Source of the DNA: Betaproteobacteria bacterium
Lineage (GTDB): Bacteria; Pseudomonadota; Gammaproteobacteria; Burkholderiales; Burkholderiaceae_A
Length of the DNA stretch: 37,257 bases
Direction of reading: 5' to 3'
NCBI GenBank assembly: GCA_009924525.1
Contig: RFRK01000004.1
Span: forward strand, 1-37,257
Shown: one piece after another, positions 18,781 through 30,030 of the stretch
Layout: each line of letters starts with the position of its first letter
How positions within the stretch are numbered: the first letter of the stretch is position 1
Made by a program: the position numbers and the translations under genes
Notes under the pieces: model-generated
What the model was told of the DNA's origin: nothing
The model's input: the letters and a program-made list of their open reading frames with translations, nothing else
The model's database searches: none

Positions 18781-19590
18781 TTATTTCAGGCCCAATACAT
18801 CCTGCATGTCATAGAGCCCAGCGGGCTTTTGCATTAGAAAGAGTGCAGCGCGCAGCGCGCCTTCAGCATAGGTCGCACGAGAAGACGATTTGTGGGTGAT
18901 TTCGATGCGCTCACCCGTACCCGCAAAAAGCACGGTGTGATCGCCCACAATGTCGCCGCCACGAATGACCGAAAAGCCGATTTCTTTGGCCGGGCGCGGA
19001 CCTGTGTGCCCCTCGCGGGTATAGCGGGCATCTTTGCCGAGATTGCGGCCAGCAGCCTGGGCAACTACCTCGGCCATCTTCAGTGCTGTGCCGGAGGGCG
19101 CATCCACCTTGTGTCGATGATGGGCCTCAATGACTTCGATATCAAAGCCCTCACCAAGATAGCGGCCCGCAGACTCCAGTAGCTTTAAGGTGATATTCAC
19201 GCCCACACTCATGTTGGGCGCCATGACCGTAGGATTGTTTTCGCTAAACGATGTGATTGCTGCGCGGCCCGCCGCATCAAAGCCTGTGGTGCCAATCACT
19301 GCCCGTACGCGATGCTGTGCGCAGGCGTTTAGCAGCTCAAGTGTGGCCTGAGGCCGCGTGAAGTCGATCAAGACATCAGCGGCCTGAAGAGCGGCTTTAG
19401 GATCCGCAGAAATCGCAACATTGCAGGACTGGCCCATAAACTCGCCCGCGTCTCTCCCGATCATCGGACTGCCGGGCAGCTCCAGGGCCGCGGCAAGCGT
19501 CATCTGCGGATGGGCGAGCACTGCCTCAATCAGCATACGGCCCATTTTTCCGGTTGCGCCCGAGATGGCAATTCGTGTGGGTGTTGTCAT
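18781..19590 (-). CDS. dapB: 4-hydroxy-tetrahydrodipicolinate reductase
   Basis: RIAISGATGKMGRMLIEAV, VIGTTGF, APNMSVGVN, EAHHRHKVDAPSGTALKMAE. Confidence 0.97.
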   Translation of the reverse strand: MTTPTRIAISGATGKMGRMLIEAVLAHPQMTLAAALELPGSPMIGRDAGEFMGQSCNVAISADPKAALQAADVLIDFTRPQATLELLNACAQHRVRAVIGTTGFDAAGRAAITSFSENNPTVMAPNMSVGVNITLKLLESAGRYLGEGFDIEVIEAHHRHKVDAPSGTALKMAEVVAQAAGRNLGKDARYTREGHTGPRPAKEIGFSVIRGGDIVGDHTVLFAGTGERIEITHKSSSRATYAEGALRAALFLMQKPAGLYDMQDVLGLK

Positions 19591-19596
19591 GATGAG

Positions 19597-20052
19597 TTAG
19601 CGCGCGGGCCGAGATGGCAGCAGTTCCTCGCCGCCCTCGCGTGGAAGCGGATCCCCGCCCCAGGATTCGAGTGCGTCATCTTTGAATTGCACGAAAAAGC
19701 GTCGACGGTCTTGGCGGCCATCACCGCGTTTGAGTTTAAAGACATAGTCCCAGCGGTCATTGCGAAACGGATCGATGAGTAGTGGCGTGCCCAGCACCCC
19801 ACGAACCTGCTCACGGCTCATGCCCTTTTTCAGCTGGCCGACCATCGATTCGGTAACGTAATTGCCTTGGCCAATGTCAATTCGAAACGGTGTTAGCCAG
19901 TTCGGTGGATTTTCGCGAAGATTGGTCAGGCGGTCTTTGGTGGCGCAGCCGGCAAGGAGCATTGCGCTCGTCATTGTGACAATGGTGCGCCTGAGCCAGC
20001 CCTGATGGGCGGCATGCGGGTCTTCGCTAAGGTCTGGGTTTTTTATCGACAT
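19597..20052 (-). CDS. bamE: Outer membrane protein assembly factor BamE
   Basis: Lipobox MLLAGC, GNYVTESMVGQLKKGMSREQVRGVLGTPLLIDPFRNDRWDYVF. Upstream of dapB and divergent from fur. Confidence 0.94.
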   Translation of the reverse strand: MSIKNPDLSEDPHAAHQGWLRRTIVTMTSAMLLAGCATKDRLTNLRENPPNWLTPFRIDIGQGNYVTESMVGQLKKGMSREQVRGVLGTPLLIDPFRNDRWDYVFKLKRGDGRQDRRRFFVQFKDDALESWGGDPLPREGGEELLPSRPAR

Positions 20053-20060
20053 AGGCCGCT

Positions 20061-20537
20061 ATGATACGGCCCATGCCCGGCGCCCATGATTTAAAAACAA
20101 CCGGCCTGAAGGTGACTGCGCCCAGGCTGAAGGTCCTGGATATTTTTCATCGGGCAAGCACGCGGCATCTCACGGCGGAAGACGTCTATCGGGCGCTGCT
20201 GGCCGATGCGGTCGATATTGGTCTGGCCACCGTGTATCGCGTTCTGACCCAGTTTGAGCAGGCGGGCATCCTGTCGCGCAGCCACTTCGAGTCGGGCAAG
20301 GCAGTCTTCGAACTCAACGAGGGATCCCACCACGATCACCTGGTCTGTCTGGATTGCGGCCGGGTGGAGGAGTTCTGCGATACGGAGATTGAGGATCGAC
20401 AGCGCCGTATCGCGCGGGAGCAAGGATTTGAGCTGGCTGACCATGCCCTGTCGTTATATGGCCACTGCCAGCGCAGCCACTGCCCCCATAAATCATCCGC
20501 TGCCGCCTCGGCTGTGCGTTTATCAAAGAGCAAGTAA
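20061..20537 (+). CDS. fur: Ferric uptake regulator
   Basis: [61 protein letters not shown]. Start may be 20061 or 20073. Confidence 0.97.
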   Translation: MIRPMPGAHDLKTTGLKVTAPRLKVLDIFHRASTRHLTAEDVYRALLADAVDIGLATVYRVLTQFEQAGILSRSHFESGKAVFELNEGSHHDHLVCLDCGRVEEFCDTEIEDRQRRIAREQGFELADHALSLYGHCQRSHCPHKSSAAASAVRLSKSK

Positions 20538-22187
20538 GGAGCGCGCGTGATCGCGTGACGTCTTTTCGGCACCTTGATCGCCGAGCATGCGTGCGATTTC
20601 ATCGATCCGGTCCTCGGGGTTTAAGGGCGTCAGGGCGCTGATGGGTGCGCCCGCAATTGATTTTTTCTTCGAGACTCGCAGATGGTGATGGCCACGGGCC
20701 GCGACCTGCGGCAGGTGCGTCACGCACAACACCTGTCGAGACTGCCCCAGTTCACGCAAGAGTTCTCCAACGGTGTGGGCCACGTTGCCGCCGATACCGG
20801 AATCGACCTCATCAAAAATTAAGGTGGGAGTCTTATTTGATGATGAGGTGACCACAGCGATCGCTAGGCTGATACGGGCCAGCTCGCCGCCTGAGGCAAC
20901 GCGGCTCATCGGGAAGGCGGCGCCCTGGCCGTGACTGCGCAGCATGAAGACGATATCTTCCAGGCCGTGGCCAGCGGGTTTTTCACGAGGTTCGCAGGTC
21001 GCCTCGAATCGCATCTCGCCCATGGCCAGCTGGGCAAACCAGTGATTGACGGCCTCGGATAAAGCCTTGCAGGCTTTCTGGCGCTCACGCGAGAGCACCC
21101 GGGCCCGCTGATCGTAATCCTGCTGCGCCTTGGCCAGCGATTTTCGAAGGGCCTCGGTATCGGCAGCTTGGGTGGCCCGAGCCAGATCCTCCTGGGCAGC
21201 GGTTAAAAGCGACAGCAGGTCTTCAGGCCGGACTTTCAGCTTTCGAGCAGTGCTAAAGATCGATTGCACCCGCTCCTCAACTTCGGTGAGTCGGTCGGGA
21301 TCGAGATCGCTTTTATCGAGATAGCGCTGAAGGGCATCGGCGGCCTCTTGTAGCTGAATGACCGACGATTCAAGGGCTTGTGTGGCTGGCGTAAGCCGAG
21401 GATCTTTATCAGTGAGACTACCGAGTCGTTGCTGTAATTTTTCCAGCTGCGTGAGTATCGACGGATCTTCCTCTGCGATCTGTTGGAGGGCTGATTGTGA
21501 GCTTTGCAGCAGCTCTGCCGCGTGGGAGAGTCGCTTTTGCTCTTCTGAGAGTGTCTCCCATTCGCCAGCCGATAGTTTCAGTCCATTGATCTCCGAGATC
21601 TTCCACTCCAGCTGATCTCTGACAGCAGACAGTGCCTGTGCCTGCTGATCTGAGTCTGCGACTGCCTGCTCAAGACGTTGCACCTCGCGCCATTGAAGCG
21701 CGAGTGTTTTTGCGGACTCGGTCAGGCCAGCATGTGCATCCAGCAGTAACCGCTGGGCCTGGGGCCGCAGCAGCGCCTGATGGGCATGCTGGCCGTGGAT
21801 ATCTACAAGCTGCTCACCAATTTCTTTAAGTTGCGTCAGCGTTGCAGGCTGGCCATTAATCCAGGACTTCGATTTTCCCGCCGCATCGACCACCCGGCGA
21901 ATCACGAGTTCATGGGGATCCTGGTCTGAGTGCAGCTCTGCTTGCGCTAGCCAAGTCTGCGCCTCGGGGGCACCGGAGAGATCAAAGCGTGCAGCGAGAT
22001 CTGCCTTTGCCGCCCCCTCACGCACCACTGCCGCATCACCGCGGCCTCCGAGTAGTAGATCGAGCGCATCAATCAGAATCGATTTGCCCGCGCCGGTCTC
22101 GCCAGTCATCACCGTGAACCCCTGACCGATGTCAAGATCCAGCCGTTCGACAATCACGAACTGCTGCACGGACAGCGAGACAAGCAT
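20523..22187 (-). CDS. recN: DNA repair protein RecN
   Basis: [90 protein letters not shown]. Confidence 0.97.
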   Translation of the reverse strand: MLVSLSVQQFVIVERLDLDIGQGFTVMTGETGAGKSILIDALDLLLGGRGDAAVVREGAAKADLAARFDLSGAPEAQTWLAQAELHSDQDPHELVIRRVVDAAGKSKSWINGQPATLTQLKEIGEQLVDIHGQHAHQALLRPQAQRLLLDAHAGLTESAKTLALQWREVQRLEQAVADSDQQAQALSAVRDQLEWKISEINGLKLSAGEWETLSEEQKRLSHAAELLQSSQSALQQIAEEDPSILTQLEKLQQRLGSLTDKDPRLTPATQALESSVIQLQEAADALQRYLDKSDLDPDRLTEVEERVQSIFSTARKLKVRPEDLLSLLTAAQEDLARATQAADTEALRKSLAKAQQDYDQRARVLSRERQKACKALSEAVNHWFAQLAMGEMRFEATCEPREKPAGHGLEDIVFMLRSHGQGAAFPMSRVASGGELARISLAIAVVTSSSNKTPTLIFDEVDSGIGGNVAHTVGELLRELGQSRQVLCVTHLPQVAARGHHHLRVSKKKSIAGAPISALTPLNPEDRIDEIARMLGDQGAEKTSRDHARSLLAL

Positions 22188-22202
22188 GATGCGTTGTGGT
22201 GG

Positions 22203-23165
22203 CTAGTGGGTCTCGGTCGGCGGGAGGGGATCGGGCCGGCCGGCGAAGAGGGGATTCGTGCTCCAGTGCAGTTTGCGACGGAGCATGGCGAAATAATCGT
22301 AGCCTTTTGGATGCAGCAGACGCACTTTGTGAGAGCCCTGGCGGACCACAATCTTGTCGCCATCTTGCAGCGAAGTAAGAGCCTGCATATCGCAGTGCAG
22401 ACTGGTGCCAGCACCATCATTAACGACGACTTGCACCTCGACATGCTCCGGCAGCACGATGGGCCGGCTGGAGAGGGCCTGCGGAGCAACGGGCACCAGG
22501 GTGATGCCGGCAAGACCCGGATGCAGGATTGATCCCAGGGCCGAGAGTGCATAGGCGGTGGAGCCGGTCGGCGTTGAGATGATCAGACCATCAGCCCGCA
22601 GGGTGTGCAGATAATGGCCATCGACAAACACTTCGACTTCCACCATGCGACTGACTGCGCCGCGGCTGATCACCGCATCGTTTAATGCTGGCGCATCAAA
22701 AACTGCGGTGCGCGCTGTCGAGCCTGGCGCCTTACGCATCACGGCGACCTGGAGCATGGCCCGCTCTTCTTTTACATAGTTGCCCGCGATGACTGCAGGC
22801 AATTCAGACTCTACTTGTGAAATATCCAGATCGGTCATAAAGCCAAGGCGGCCTTGGTTCACCCCAATTAGTGCGATTCCGGTGGGCGCTAGCTGGCGTG
22901 CGATTCCCAAAAGCGTGCCATCACCGCCAAGAATGACGGCCAGATCAATCCGCTCGGCAAGCCCATTTAGGCTGGCCTGGCCATCGCTTTCAGCTGATGT
23001 GAGCCCGGCGCTTTTAGCGGTTTCGCTCTCGACCCATACCGCAGTGCCCTGCTGCCGAATGCTGGCAAGGATGCGCCGAAGCGGGGCGCCCAGGCCCTCG
23101 GTCTGCGGCCGACCGAATACACCGACGCATCGAAAAGGAGTCTGGCCTTGGCTCATGTCTGTCAT
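22203..23165 (-). CDS. nadK: NAD kinase
   Basis: AVILGGDGTLLGIARQLA, GVNQGRLGFMTDL, LNDAVISRG, DGLIISTPTGSTAYALSALGSILHP. Start set at the internal ATG 23165. Confidence 0.96.
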   Translation of the reverse strand: MTDMSQGQTPFRCVGVFGRPQTEGLGAPLRRILASIRQQGTAVWVESETAKSAGLTSAESDGQASLNGLAERIDLAVILGGDGTLLGIARQLAPTGIALIGVNQGRLGFMTDLDISQVESELPAVIAGNYVKEERAMLQVAVMRKAPGSTARTAVFDAPALNDAVISRGAVSRMVEVEVFVDGHYLHTLRADGLIISTPTGSTAYALSALGSILHPGLAGITLVPVAPQALSSRPIVLPEHVEVQVVVNDGAGTSLHCDMQALTSLQDGDKIVVRQGSHKVRLLHPKGYDYFAMLRRKLHWSTNPLFAGRPDPLPPTETH

Positions 23166-23202
23166 TACACCATAGGAGCAGGGATGGGGAATAATGCGGC
23201 CT

Positions 23203-24228
23203 ATGCTAGATGATCGGTCCCGCAACCTCTTAAAAACCTTGATCGAGCGTTACATCGCCGAGGGCCAGCCGGTCGGGTCGCGGGCGCTGTCAAAGTTTTC
23301 GGGATTGGATCTTTCGCCGGCCACGATTCGCAATGTGATGGCTGACCTTGAAGAGATGGGCCTGGTGGCCAGTCCGCACACTTCAGCTGGTCGAATTCCT
23401 ACGCCGCGCGGCTATCGGTTATTCGTGGATCGCCTGCTTACTGTACAGCCGATTAAGCCCGATCAGGCGGCCATGCTCGAGGGCCAGCTGCAGGCCGATG
23501 CACCGCAGCGGGTGATGACGCATGCTGCACAGCTTCTATCTAGCCTTTCAAGTTTTGCTGGTGTTGTGGTTACGCCTCGGCGTGCGGGCGTGTTTCGGCA
23601 TCTGGAGTTTCTGCGGCTTGGCGAGCGGCGTGTGCTGCTGATTGTTGTCAGCCCTGATGGTGACGTACATAACCGAATCCTTCAGACGGATCGGGATTAT
23701 TCGCCCTCTGAGCTTACCGAGGCTGGCAATTACATCAACACACATTACGCCGGCCTTGATTTCGAGGCGGTGCGGGCCCGGATCAAAACCGAGCTCTCGG
23801 AATTGCGTAACAGTATTTCTTCGCTGATGACCCTAGCAGTCGAAAATGGTGAGGATGTTTTTTCTGCAGGTAATGATGAGGTGCTGGTTTCGGGCGAGCG
23901 GCGACTTTTAGACGTATCTGATCTGTCGGAAAATATGAGCCGCCTGCGTCAGCTCTTTGATTTATTCGAGCAGAAGGCTGCATTGGCGCGGCTACTGGAA
24001 TCTTCATCGCGCGGCCAGGGTGTGCAGATTTTTATTGGTGGCGAGTCTTCCCTGGTGCCCATCGAGGAACTCTCGGTGGTGGCTGCGCCTTATGAAATTG
24101 ATGGCCGGGTTGTGGGCACGCTGGGGGTGATTGGCCCGACCCGTATGGCTTACGAGCGCGTGATTCCGATCGTGGATATCACGGCGAAATTGCTATCGAC
24201 GGCCTTAAGCCAGCCCGCCCAGGGCTAG
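23203..24228 (+). CDS. hrcA: Heat-inducible transcription repressor HrcA
   Basis: [77 protein letters not shown]-terminal [18 protein letters not shown]. Confidence 0.97.
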   Translation: MLDDRSRNLLKTLIERYIAEGQPVGSRALSKFSGLDLSPATIRNVMADLEEMGLVASPHTSAGRIPTPRGYRLFVDRLLTVQPIKPDQAAMLEGQLQADAPQRVMTHAAQLLSSLSSFAGVVVTPRRAGVFRHLEFLRLGERRVLLIVVSPDGDVHNRILQTDRDYSPSELTEAGNYINTHYAGLDFEAVRARIKTELSELRNSISSLMTLAVENGEDVFSAGNDEVLVSGERRLLDVSDLSENMSRLRQLFDLFEQKAALARLLESSSRGQGVQIFIGGESSLVPIEELSVVAAPYEIDGRVVGTLGVIGPTRMAYERVIPIVDITAKLLSTALSQPAQG

Positions 24229-24251
24229 CCGCGGTTAGGCCGTTTTCTTTT

Positions 24252-25352
24252 ATGAATCCCACACTGCGACCTGAGCCCGACTATCAACATGGCACCGCGT
24301 TACGCACCGGTGTGTTGCTGATTAACCTCGGCACACCTGATGCGCCGACGGCAAAGGCTCTGAAGGTCTATCTGAAAGAGTTTTTGTCGGATCCTCGGGT
24401 GGTCGAGATTCCGCGGCTGGTCTGGTGGCCGATTCTGAATGGAATTATTTTGAATGTACGCCCCCAGAAATCGGCTGTGAAATACGCCAGCATCTGGATG
24501 GACGAGGGTTCACCGCTTCGGGTCTACACAGAGCGGCAGGCCCAGGGGCTGCGCGAAGTGCTATCGGCCCGTGGGATGGATGTCGCTATTCAGGTGGCGA
24601 TGCGTTACGGCAATCCGAGCATTCCCTCTGCTCTAGCGGCCTTAAGAGATCGTGGTGTGCGTCGCTTACTGGTGTTACCGATGTATCCGCAGTATTCGTC
24701 AAGCACTACAGCAACCGCTTTTGATGTGGTGTTTAAGGAATTTGCCGGCTTTCGTAATCAGCCGGATCTTCGATTGATCCGCAGCTTTCATGATTACCCG
24801 CCCTATATTGCCGCGCTAGCCGGGCAGGTCCGCCGTCACTGGCAGTCAAATGGCCGCGGAGATCTGCTACTTTTTAGTTTTCATGGTGTACCCAAACGCT
24901 CGTTGCTCAAGGGTGACCCCTATCACTGTGAGTGCCACAAAACTGCGCGTCTTCTGGCCGAGGCCCTGGGGCTAACCGAACAGCAGTGGCGGATTTCATT
25001 TCAGTCGCGTTTTGGCAAAGCCGAGTGGCTAAAGCCGTACACCTCAGAAGTAATTGAGGGCCTGCCAGGCCAGGGCGTGAAAACACTGGATGTGATGTGC
25101 CCGGGCTTTCCCGCCGACTGCCTTGAAACACTTGAAGAAATCGCCATGGAAGGTAAGGAAGAGTTCCTTACTGCGGGCGGCAGCCAGTATCGCTACATTT
25201 CTTGCATCAATGATGAGCCGGCGGGTATTCAGGCCCTCGCAGATCTGATTGCGCTGAATCTCTCGGGCTGGCCAACTGCCCAGGATGCGCAGTCAGTGTC
25301 TACCCTTGAGCTGCAGCGACTGCGGGCAAAGGCCCTCGGAAGCGCCAATTAA
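24252..25352 (+). CDS. hemH: Ferrochelatase
   Basis: GVLLINLGTPDAPTAKALKVYLKEFLSDPRVVEIPR, LFSFHGVPKRSLLKGDPYHCECHKTA, CPGFPADCLETLEEI. Confidence 0.97.
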   Translation: MNPTLRPEPDYQHGTALRTGVLLINLGTPDAPTAKALKVYLKEFLSDPRVVEIPRLVWWPILNGIILNVRPQKSAVKYASIWMDEGSPLRVYTERQAQGLREVLSARGMDVAIQVAMRYGNPSIPSALAALRDRGVRRLLVLPMYPQYSSSTTATAFDVVFKEFAGFRNQPDLRLIRSFHDYPPYIAALAGQVRRHWQSNGRGDLLLFSFHGVPKRSLLKGDPYHCECHKTARLLAEALGLTEQQWRISFQSRFGKAEWLKPYTSEVIEGLPGQGVKTLDVMCPGFPADCLETLEEIAMEGKEEFLTAGGSQYRYISCINDEPAGIQALADLIALNLSGWPTAQDAQSVSTLELQRLRAKALGSAN

Positions 25353-25383
25353 GGGCGGCCGCGGCGGGCCTGCGGACATTGGG

Positions 25384-25403
25384 CAGCCAAGGGCTGTTTT
25401 TTT
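25384..25403 (+). terminator. Short rho-independent terminator after hemH
   Basis: CAGCC-AAG-GGCTG followed by TTTTTTT. Only a 5-bp core stem but a clear U-tract. Confidence 0.6.
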
Positions 25404-25407
25404 GGGC

Positions 25408-25436
25408 CTTGAAAAGCACCTATGGCGGCCCAATCT
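25408..25436 (+). promoter_or_regulatory. sigma32 (RpoH)-type promoter for grpE
   Basis: CTTGAAA (25408-25414), 14-bp spacer, CCCAATCT (25429-25436), close to the heat-shock consensus CTTGAAA / CCCCATNT. Confidence 0.75.
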
Positions 25437-25469
25437 TCCAGCACATCGATAAGTTTTTGCGAAATGTCC

Positions 25470-26057
25470 ATGCCTGATTCGACCGAAAAAAAATCATCTG
25501 AGGATAAGTCTGCGATGCCGACGACTGAGTCGGAAAGCACTCCCGAAACGTCTGCGGCTGCGCCTGAGCAAGAGGATTCGCCCGAGCAGGCCCCGAGCCT
25601 TCAGACTCAGCTCGAGGAGGCGCAGGCCAAGGTTAAGGCCTGGGAGGAGGAATACCTTCGGGCCCGGGCGGAGATGGAAAACCTGCGCAAGCGCAACGCC
25701 CAGGAAGTCTTAAACGCCGGTAAATTCGCGATCGAGGGATTTGCCGAAGCGCTGCTGCCCGTGGCCGATAGCCTAGAGATGGCGCTGACTCTTGAGCAGC
25801 AGACCCTTGAGGGCCTGAAGGGCGGTGTTGAACTGACGCTCAAGCAGCTCCAGCAGGCTTTCCAGAAGGGCCGGCTGACCGCCATCCACCCAGTGGGGGA
25901 GAAATTTGACCCCAATCGCCACCAGGCAGTCTCAATGGTTGATGGGGCCGCTCAAAATCCGCCGGTTCCCTCAAATCATGTGGTTCAGGTCATGCAGAAG
26001 GGCTACATGGTGGCTGAGCGGGTCTTGCGGCCGGCCATTGTGGTGGTCGCCCAGTAA
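25470..26057 (+). CDS. grpE: Nucleotide exchange factor GrpE
   Basis: [83 protein letters not shown]. Start set at 25470 because the RpoH-like promoter lies over the ORF-track start 25422. Confidence 0.95.
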   Translation: MPDSTEKKSSEDKSAMPTTESESTPETSAAAPEQEDSPEQAPSLQTQLEEAQAKVKAWEEEYLRARAEMENLRKRNAQEVLNAGKFAIEGFAEALLPVADSLEMALTLEQQTLEGLKGGVELTLKQLQQAFQKGRLTAIHPVGEKFDPNRHQAVSMVDGAAQNPPVPSNHVVQVMQKGYMVAERVLRPAIVVVAQ

Positions 26058-26088
26058 GGACGCGCCGTTGGCGGCCGGGATCGGCCCC

Positions 26089-26117
26089 CTTGAAATGGGC
26101 GGATCGCGCCCCCACCT
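26089..26117 (+). promoter_or_regulatory. sigma32 (RpoH)-type promoter for dnaK
   Basis: CTTGAAA (26089-26095), 14-bp spacer, CCCCACCT (26110-26117). Confidence 0.7.
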
Positions 26118-26156
26118 GTCTTAGCAATCCAACCCAATTTGTGAAGGAAAAGCATC

Positions 26157-28085
26157 ATGGCAAAGATCATCGGCATCGACTTAGGAACGACCAATTCCTG
26201 CGTTGCGATTCTTGAGGGCGGCTCGCCCAAGGTTATTGAAAACTCTGAGGGTGCGCGGACCACACCTTCCATCATTGCCTACATGGAAGACGGCGAGATT
26301 TTGGTCGGGGCGCCCGCCAAGCGGCAGGCGGTGACTAATCCGAAAAATACGCTGTATGCCGTAAAGCGTTTGATCGGCCGCAAGTTTGACGAGAAAGAAG
26401 TGCAAAAAGATATTGCGCTGATGCCCTTTGAAATCACTAAGGCCGATAACGGTGACGCCTGGGTGAAGGCCCGCGATAAAAAGTTGGCACCCCCGCAGGT
26501 CTCCGCAGAGGTGCTGCGCAAAATGAAGAAAACTGCCGAGGACTATCTTGGCGAGGAAGTCACCGAGGCCGTGATCACGGTGCCGGCCTACTTTAATGAT
26601 TCTCAGCGTCAGGCTACCAAAGATGCGGGCCGGATCGCAGGCCTGGAAGTCAAACGGATCATCAATGAGCCTACTGCGGCTGCATTGGCGTTTGGATTGG
26701 ATAAGGCAGCCGGCAAGGACCGCAAGATTGCGGTTTACGACCTTGGCGGCGGTACCTTTGATATCTCTATTATTGAGATTGCAGATGTTGATGGCGAGAA
26801 GCAGTTCGAGGTGCTTTCCACCAACGGCGATACGTTCCTGGGCGGTGAGGATTTCGATCAGCGCATCATCGATCACATCATCGATGAATTTAAAAAGCAA
26901 AGCGGGGTCGATCTCTCCAAAGACCCCATTGCCCTGCAACGGATTAAGGCGGCTGCCGAGCGGGCGAAGATTGAGTTGTCATCCAGTCAGCAGACCGAGT
27001 TAAACGAGCCTTACATCGCCATGGCCAATGGGGCACCGGTCCACCTGACTTTCAAAATTACGCGGGCAAAGCTTGAGTCCTTGGTTGATGATCTGATTAG
27101 CCGCACGATTGAGCCCTGCAAAATCGCGATGAAAGACGCCGGCGTGTCAGCTTCTGAAATTGATGATGTGATTCTGGTGGGTGGCATGACCCGTATGCCG
27201 AAAGTCCAGGACGCAGTGAAGGGCTTCTTTGGCCGTGAGCCGCGCAAAGACGTTAATCCCGATGAGGCCGTGGCGGTGGGCGCAGCGATCCAGGGCTCGG
27301 TACTGGCAGGGGACCGTAAGGACGTGCTGCTGCTGGATGTCACGCCCTTGTCGCTCGGAATCGAGACACTCGGTGGCGTGATGACCAAGATGATTCAGAA
27401 AAACACCACCATTCCCACGAAGTTCTCGCAGGTTTTTTCGACAGCCGATGACAATCAGCCCGCGGTGACGATTAAGGTCTTTCAGGGTGAGCGTGAGCTC
27501 GCCAATGCCAATAAGCTTCTGGGCGAATTTAATCTGGAGGGGATTCCCCCGGCCGCCCGTGGCACGCCTCAGATTGAGGTGACTTTTGATATTGATGCTA
27601 ACGGTATTTTGCATGTCTCGGCGAAAGACAAATCAACGGGCAAGGAAAACAAGATCACGATCAAAGCCAATTCGGGTCTCTCCGATGAAGAGATTCAGAA
27701 GATGGTGAAAGATGCCGAGGCCAATGCCGAGGAGGATAAGAAACGCGTGGCGATGGTGCAGGCCCGTAACGCGGGCGAGGCCATGGTCCATTCGGTCAAG
27801 AAATCGCTGGAAGAGCACGGCGATAAGATCAGCGCCGATGAGAAAGCCAAGATTGAAGAGGCCATCAAGGAGGCGGAGGCTGCGCTAAAGACCGAAGATC
27901 AGGCGGCGATTGAATCCAAGACCGAAAACCTCATGAAGGCCTCGCAGAAACTGGGCGAGAAGGTCTACGCTGATGCGCAGGCTGCCGCAGCGGGTGCTGC
28001 TGCGGGCGGTGCCTCCTCGGGCGGTGGTGCTGCCAAGGCCGATGATGTCGTGGATGCCGACTTCAAGGAAGTGAAGCGTGACTAA
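26157..28085 (+). CDS. dnaK: Molecular chaperone DnaK
   Basis: [64 protein letters not shown]-terminal [12 protein letters not shown]. Confidence 0.99.
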   Translation: MAKIIGIDLGTTNSCVAILEGGSPKVIENSEGARTTPSIIAYMEDGEILVGAPAKRQAVTNPKNTLYAVKRLIGRKFDEKEVQKDIALMPFEITKADNGDAWVKARDKKLAPPQVSAEVLRKMKKTAEDYLGEEVTEAVITVPAYFNDSQRQATKDAGRIAGLEVKRIINEPTAAALAFGLDKAAGKDRKIAVYDLGGGTFDISIIEIADVDGEKQFEVLSTNGDTFLGGEDFDQRIIDHIIDEFKKQSGVDLSKDPIALQRIKAAAERAKIELSSSQQTELNEPYIAMANGAPVHLTFKITRAKLESLVDDLISRTIEPCKIAMKDAGVSASEIDDVILVGGMTRMPKVQDAVKGFFGREPRKDVNPDEAVAVGAAIQGSVLAGDRKDVLLLDVTPLSLGIETLGGVMTKMIQKNTTIPTKFSQVFSTADDNQPAVTIKVFQGERELANANKLLGEFNLEGIPPAARGTPQIEVTFDIDANGILHVSAKDKSTGKENKITIKANSGLSDEEIQKMVKDAEANAEEDKKRVAMVQARNAGEAMVHSVKKSLEEHGDKISADEKAKIEEAIKEAEAALKTEDQAAIESKTENLMKASQKLGEKVYADAQAAAAGAAAGGASSGGGAAKADDVVDADFKEVKRD

Positions 28086-29215
28086 TGTCCAAGCGCGACT
28101 ACTATGAAGTGCTTGGTGTTGCCAAAAACGCTTCTGATGAAGACCTAAAAAAGGCTTATCGAAAGCTGGCAATGAAATATCACCCGGATCGCAATCCGGG
28201 TGATAAAGCGGCTGAAGAAAAATTTAAAGAGGCTAAAGAGGCCTACGAGATGCTCTCGGATTCCGAGAAGCGTGGGGCTTACGATCGCTTTGGTCATGCA
28301 GGTGTGGATCCCAATGCGGGCGGCTTTAGTGGCGGTGAGCAGGGCTTTGGCGGATTCGCAGATGCCTTCGGCGACATCTTCGGCGACATCTTCGGCGGCG
28401 CTGCAGGTGGACGCGGTGGTCGCAGCAATGTCTACCGTGGCGCTGATTTGCGTTACTCCATGGAGGTCACACTCGAGGATGCCGCCAATGGCATGACCAC
28501 GGAGATTAAGGTGCCGACTTGGGAGAAATGCGGCACCTGCGATGGTTCAGGCGCAAAGCCGGGTACCAAGCCCGAGACCTGTAAGACCTGTGGTGGCCAG
28601 GGCCAGGTCCGTATGCAACAAGGTTTTTTCTCAATTCAGCAGACCTGCCCGAGCTGTCACGGCCGAGGCAAAACCATTAAAGATCCTTGTGGCACCTGCC
28701 GCGGTGATGGCCGAGTCCGTAAGCAAAAGACGCTTGAAGTAAAAATTCCCGCTGGTATCGATGACGGCATGCGCATTCGTTCTGCTGGCAATGGCGAGCC
28801 GGGTGTGAATGGCGGGCCAAGTGGCGACTTGTATGTCGAGATCAGCATCAAGCCACACCGCGTATTTTCTCGCGATGGAGATGATCTGCACTGCGAAGTG
28901 CCGATCAGTTTCGCGCGGGCAGCCCTGGGGGGTTCGGTGGATGTGCCCACTCTGGGGGGAAAGGCGAGCTTTGAGGTGCCCGAGGGTACACAGAGCGGCA
29001 AAACCTTTCGGCTACGAAGTAAAGGTATTCGTAATGTGCGCTCCGGATTGCCAGGAGATTTGTATTGCCATGTGTTGATTGAGACACCGGTAAAGCTCAC
29101 CGACAAACAGCGAAAGCTTTTGCAAGAGTTTGAGTCGTCGTTACAGGAGGGGGGCGAGCGCCATAATCCCCAATCCAAGAGCTGGATGGAGAAGGTCAAG
29201 GATTTTTTTAACTAA
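28085..29215 (+). CDS. dnaJ: Molecular chaperone DnaJ
   Basis: [41 protein letters not shown] domain, G/F region, four zinc motifs [32 protein letters not shown]. Confidence 0.99.
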   Translation: MSKRDYYEVLGVAKNASDEDLKKAYRKLAMKYHPDRNPGDKAAEEKFKEAKEAYEMLSDSEKRGAYDRFGHAGVDPNAGGFSGGEQGFGGFADAFGDIFGDIFGGAAGGRGGRSNVYRGADLRYSMEVTLEDAANGMTTEIKVPTWEKCGTCDGSGAKPGTKPETCKTCGGQGQVRMQQGFFSIQQTCPSCHGRGKTIKDPCGTCRGDGRVRKQKTLEVKIPAGIDDGMRIRSAGNGEPGVNGGPSGDLYVEISIKPHRVFSRDGDDLHCEVPISFARAALGGSVDVPTLGGKASFEVPEGTQSGKTFRLRSKGIRNVRSGLPGDLYCHVLIETPVKLTDKQRKLLQEFESSLQEGGERHNPQSKSWMEKVKDFFN

Positions 29216-29223
29216 GCTTTAAT

Positions 29224-30021
29224 TTAGAAGGCGCGGCTTGCCATATATACGGCAAGTGTTAAAAGCAATAACGCAAACACCCGCTTTAAGAATCCGACAT
29301 TCATCCGATGGGAGGTTCTGGCGCCGATCGGGGCGGTGATCAGCGAGGCCAGCGCACAGGCTGCAAGCGCTGGCAGGTAGATGTAGCCGACTGACCAGGC
29401 CGGGAGATGTTCCACCGATAGCCCTGCAATCACGTAACCAATCAGGCCGCCAGCAGCAATTGGAAATCCAAGCGCTGCCGAGGTGCCGATGGCCTGATGG
29501 ATTGAGACGTTGCACCAGACCATGAAGGGTGTGCTCAAAAATCCACCGCCCGCGCCCAAAAGACTTGAGATAAATCCAACACCAGAGCCCACCGCGGCTA
29601 AAGATGCGGCACCAGGAACTTCCCGCGAGGGTTTGGGCTTTGCGGTACGAAACATATTGATGGCGGAGTAGCCAACAAACACGGCAAAAAAAATGGCCAG
29701 CCATTCGCTTTTCAAGGCGCTGGCGAAGTTTGCGCCGATAAACGTTCCCCAAAAAGCACCTACTCCCATCGGCTTCACAATGTCCCAGCGGACCTTGCCA
29801 CTTTGATGATGGGCCCGCACGCTGGTGACCGAAGTAAACAGAATGGTTGTCAACGATGTTGCTAGCGCCATCTTGATGACAAGTTCTTCCGGAAAACCCG
29901 CAGAGACAAAGAGAAATGTCATGAAGGGCGTAAGCATCATGCCACCTCCGACACCGAGCAATCCCGCCATAAATCCTGTGAATGCGCCGATCACCAGCAG
30001 CGCGGCCATCATCAGGAGCAT
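29224..30021 (-). CDS. TauE/SafE family sulfite exporter-like membrane protein
   Basis: 265 aa: GAFTGFMAGLLGVGGGMMLTPFMTFLF and GVGFISSLLGAGGGFLSTPFMVW repeats are the hallmark of this family. Confidence 0.93.
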   Translation of the reverse strand: MLLMMAALLVIGAFTGFMAGLLGVGGGMMLTPFMTFLFVSAGFPEELVIKMALATSLTTILFTSVTSVRAHHQSGKVRWDIVKPMGVGAFWGTFIGANFASALKSEWLAIFFAVFVGYSAINMFRTAKPKPSREVPGAASLAAVGSGVGFISSLLGAGGGFLSTPFMVWCNVSIHQAIGTSAALGFPIAAGGLIGYVIAGLSVEHLPAWSVGYIYLPALAACALASLITAPIGARTSHRMNVGFLKRVFALLLLTLAVYMASRAF

Positions 30022-30030
30022 GAGGACTGG

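Noticed and set aside
24890-24912. CCCAAACGCTCGTTGC inside hemH resembling the candidate TetR/PsrA operator
   Set aside because: Lies deep within the ferrochelatase coding sequence (PKRSLL), arms do not match well beyond the core, and no promoter context.
26181-26939. 252-aa minus-strand ORF antisense to dnaK
   Set aside because: Classic long antisense open frame opposite dnaK, with no domain features. Not supported as a gene.
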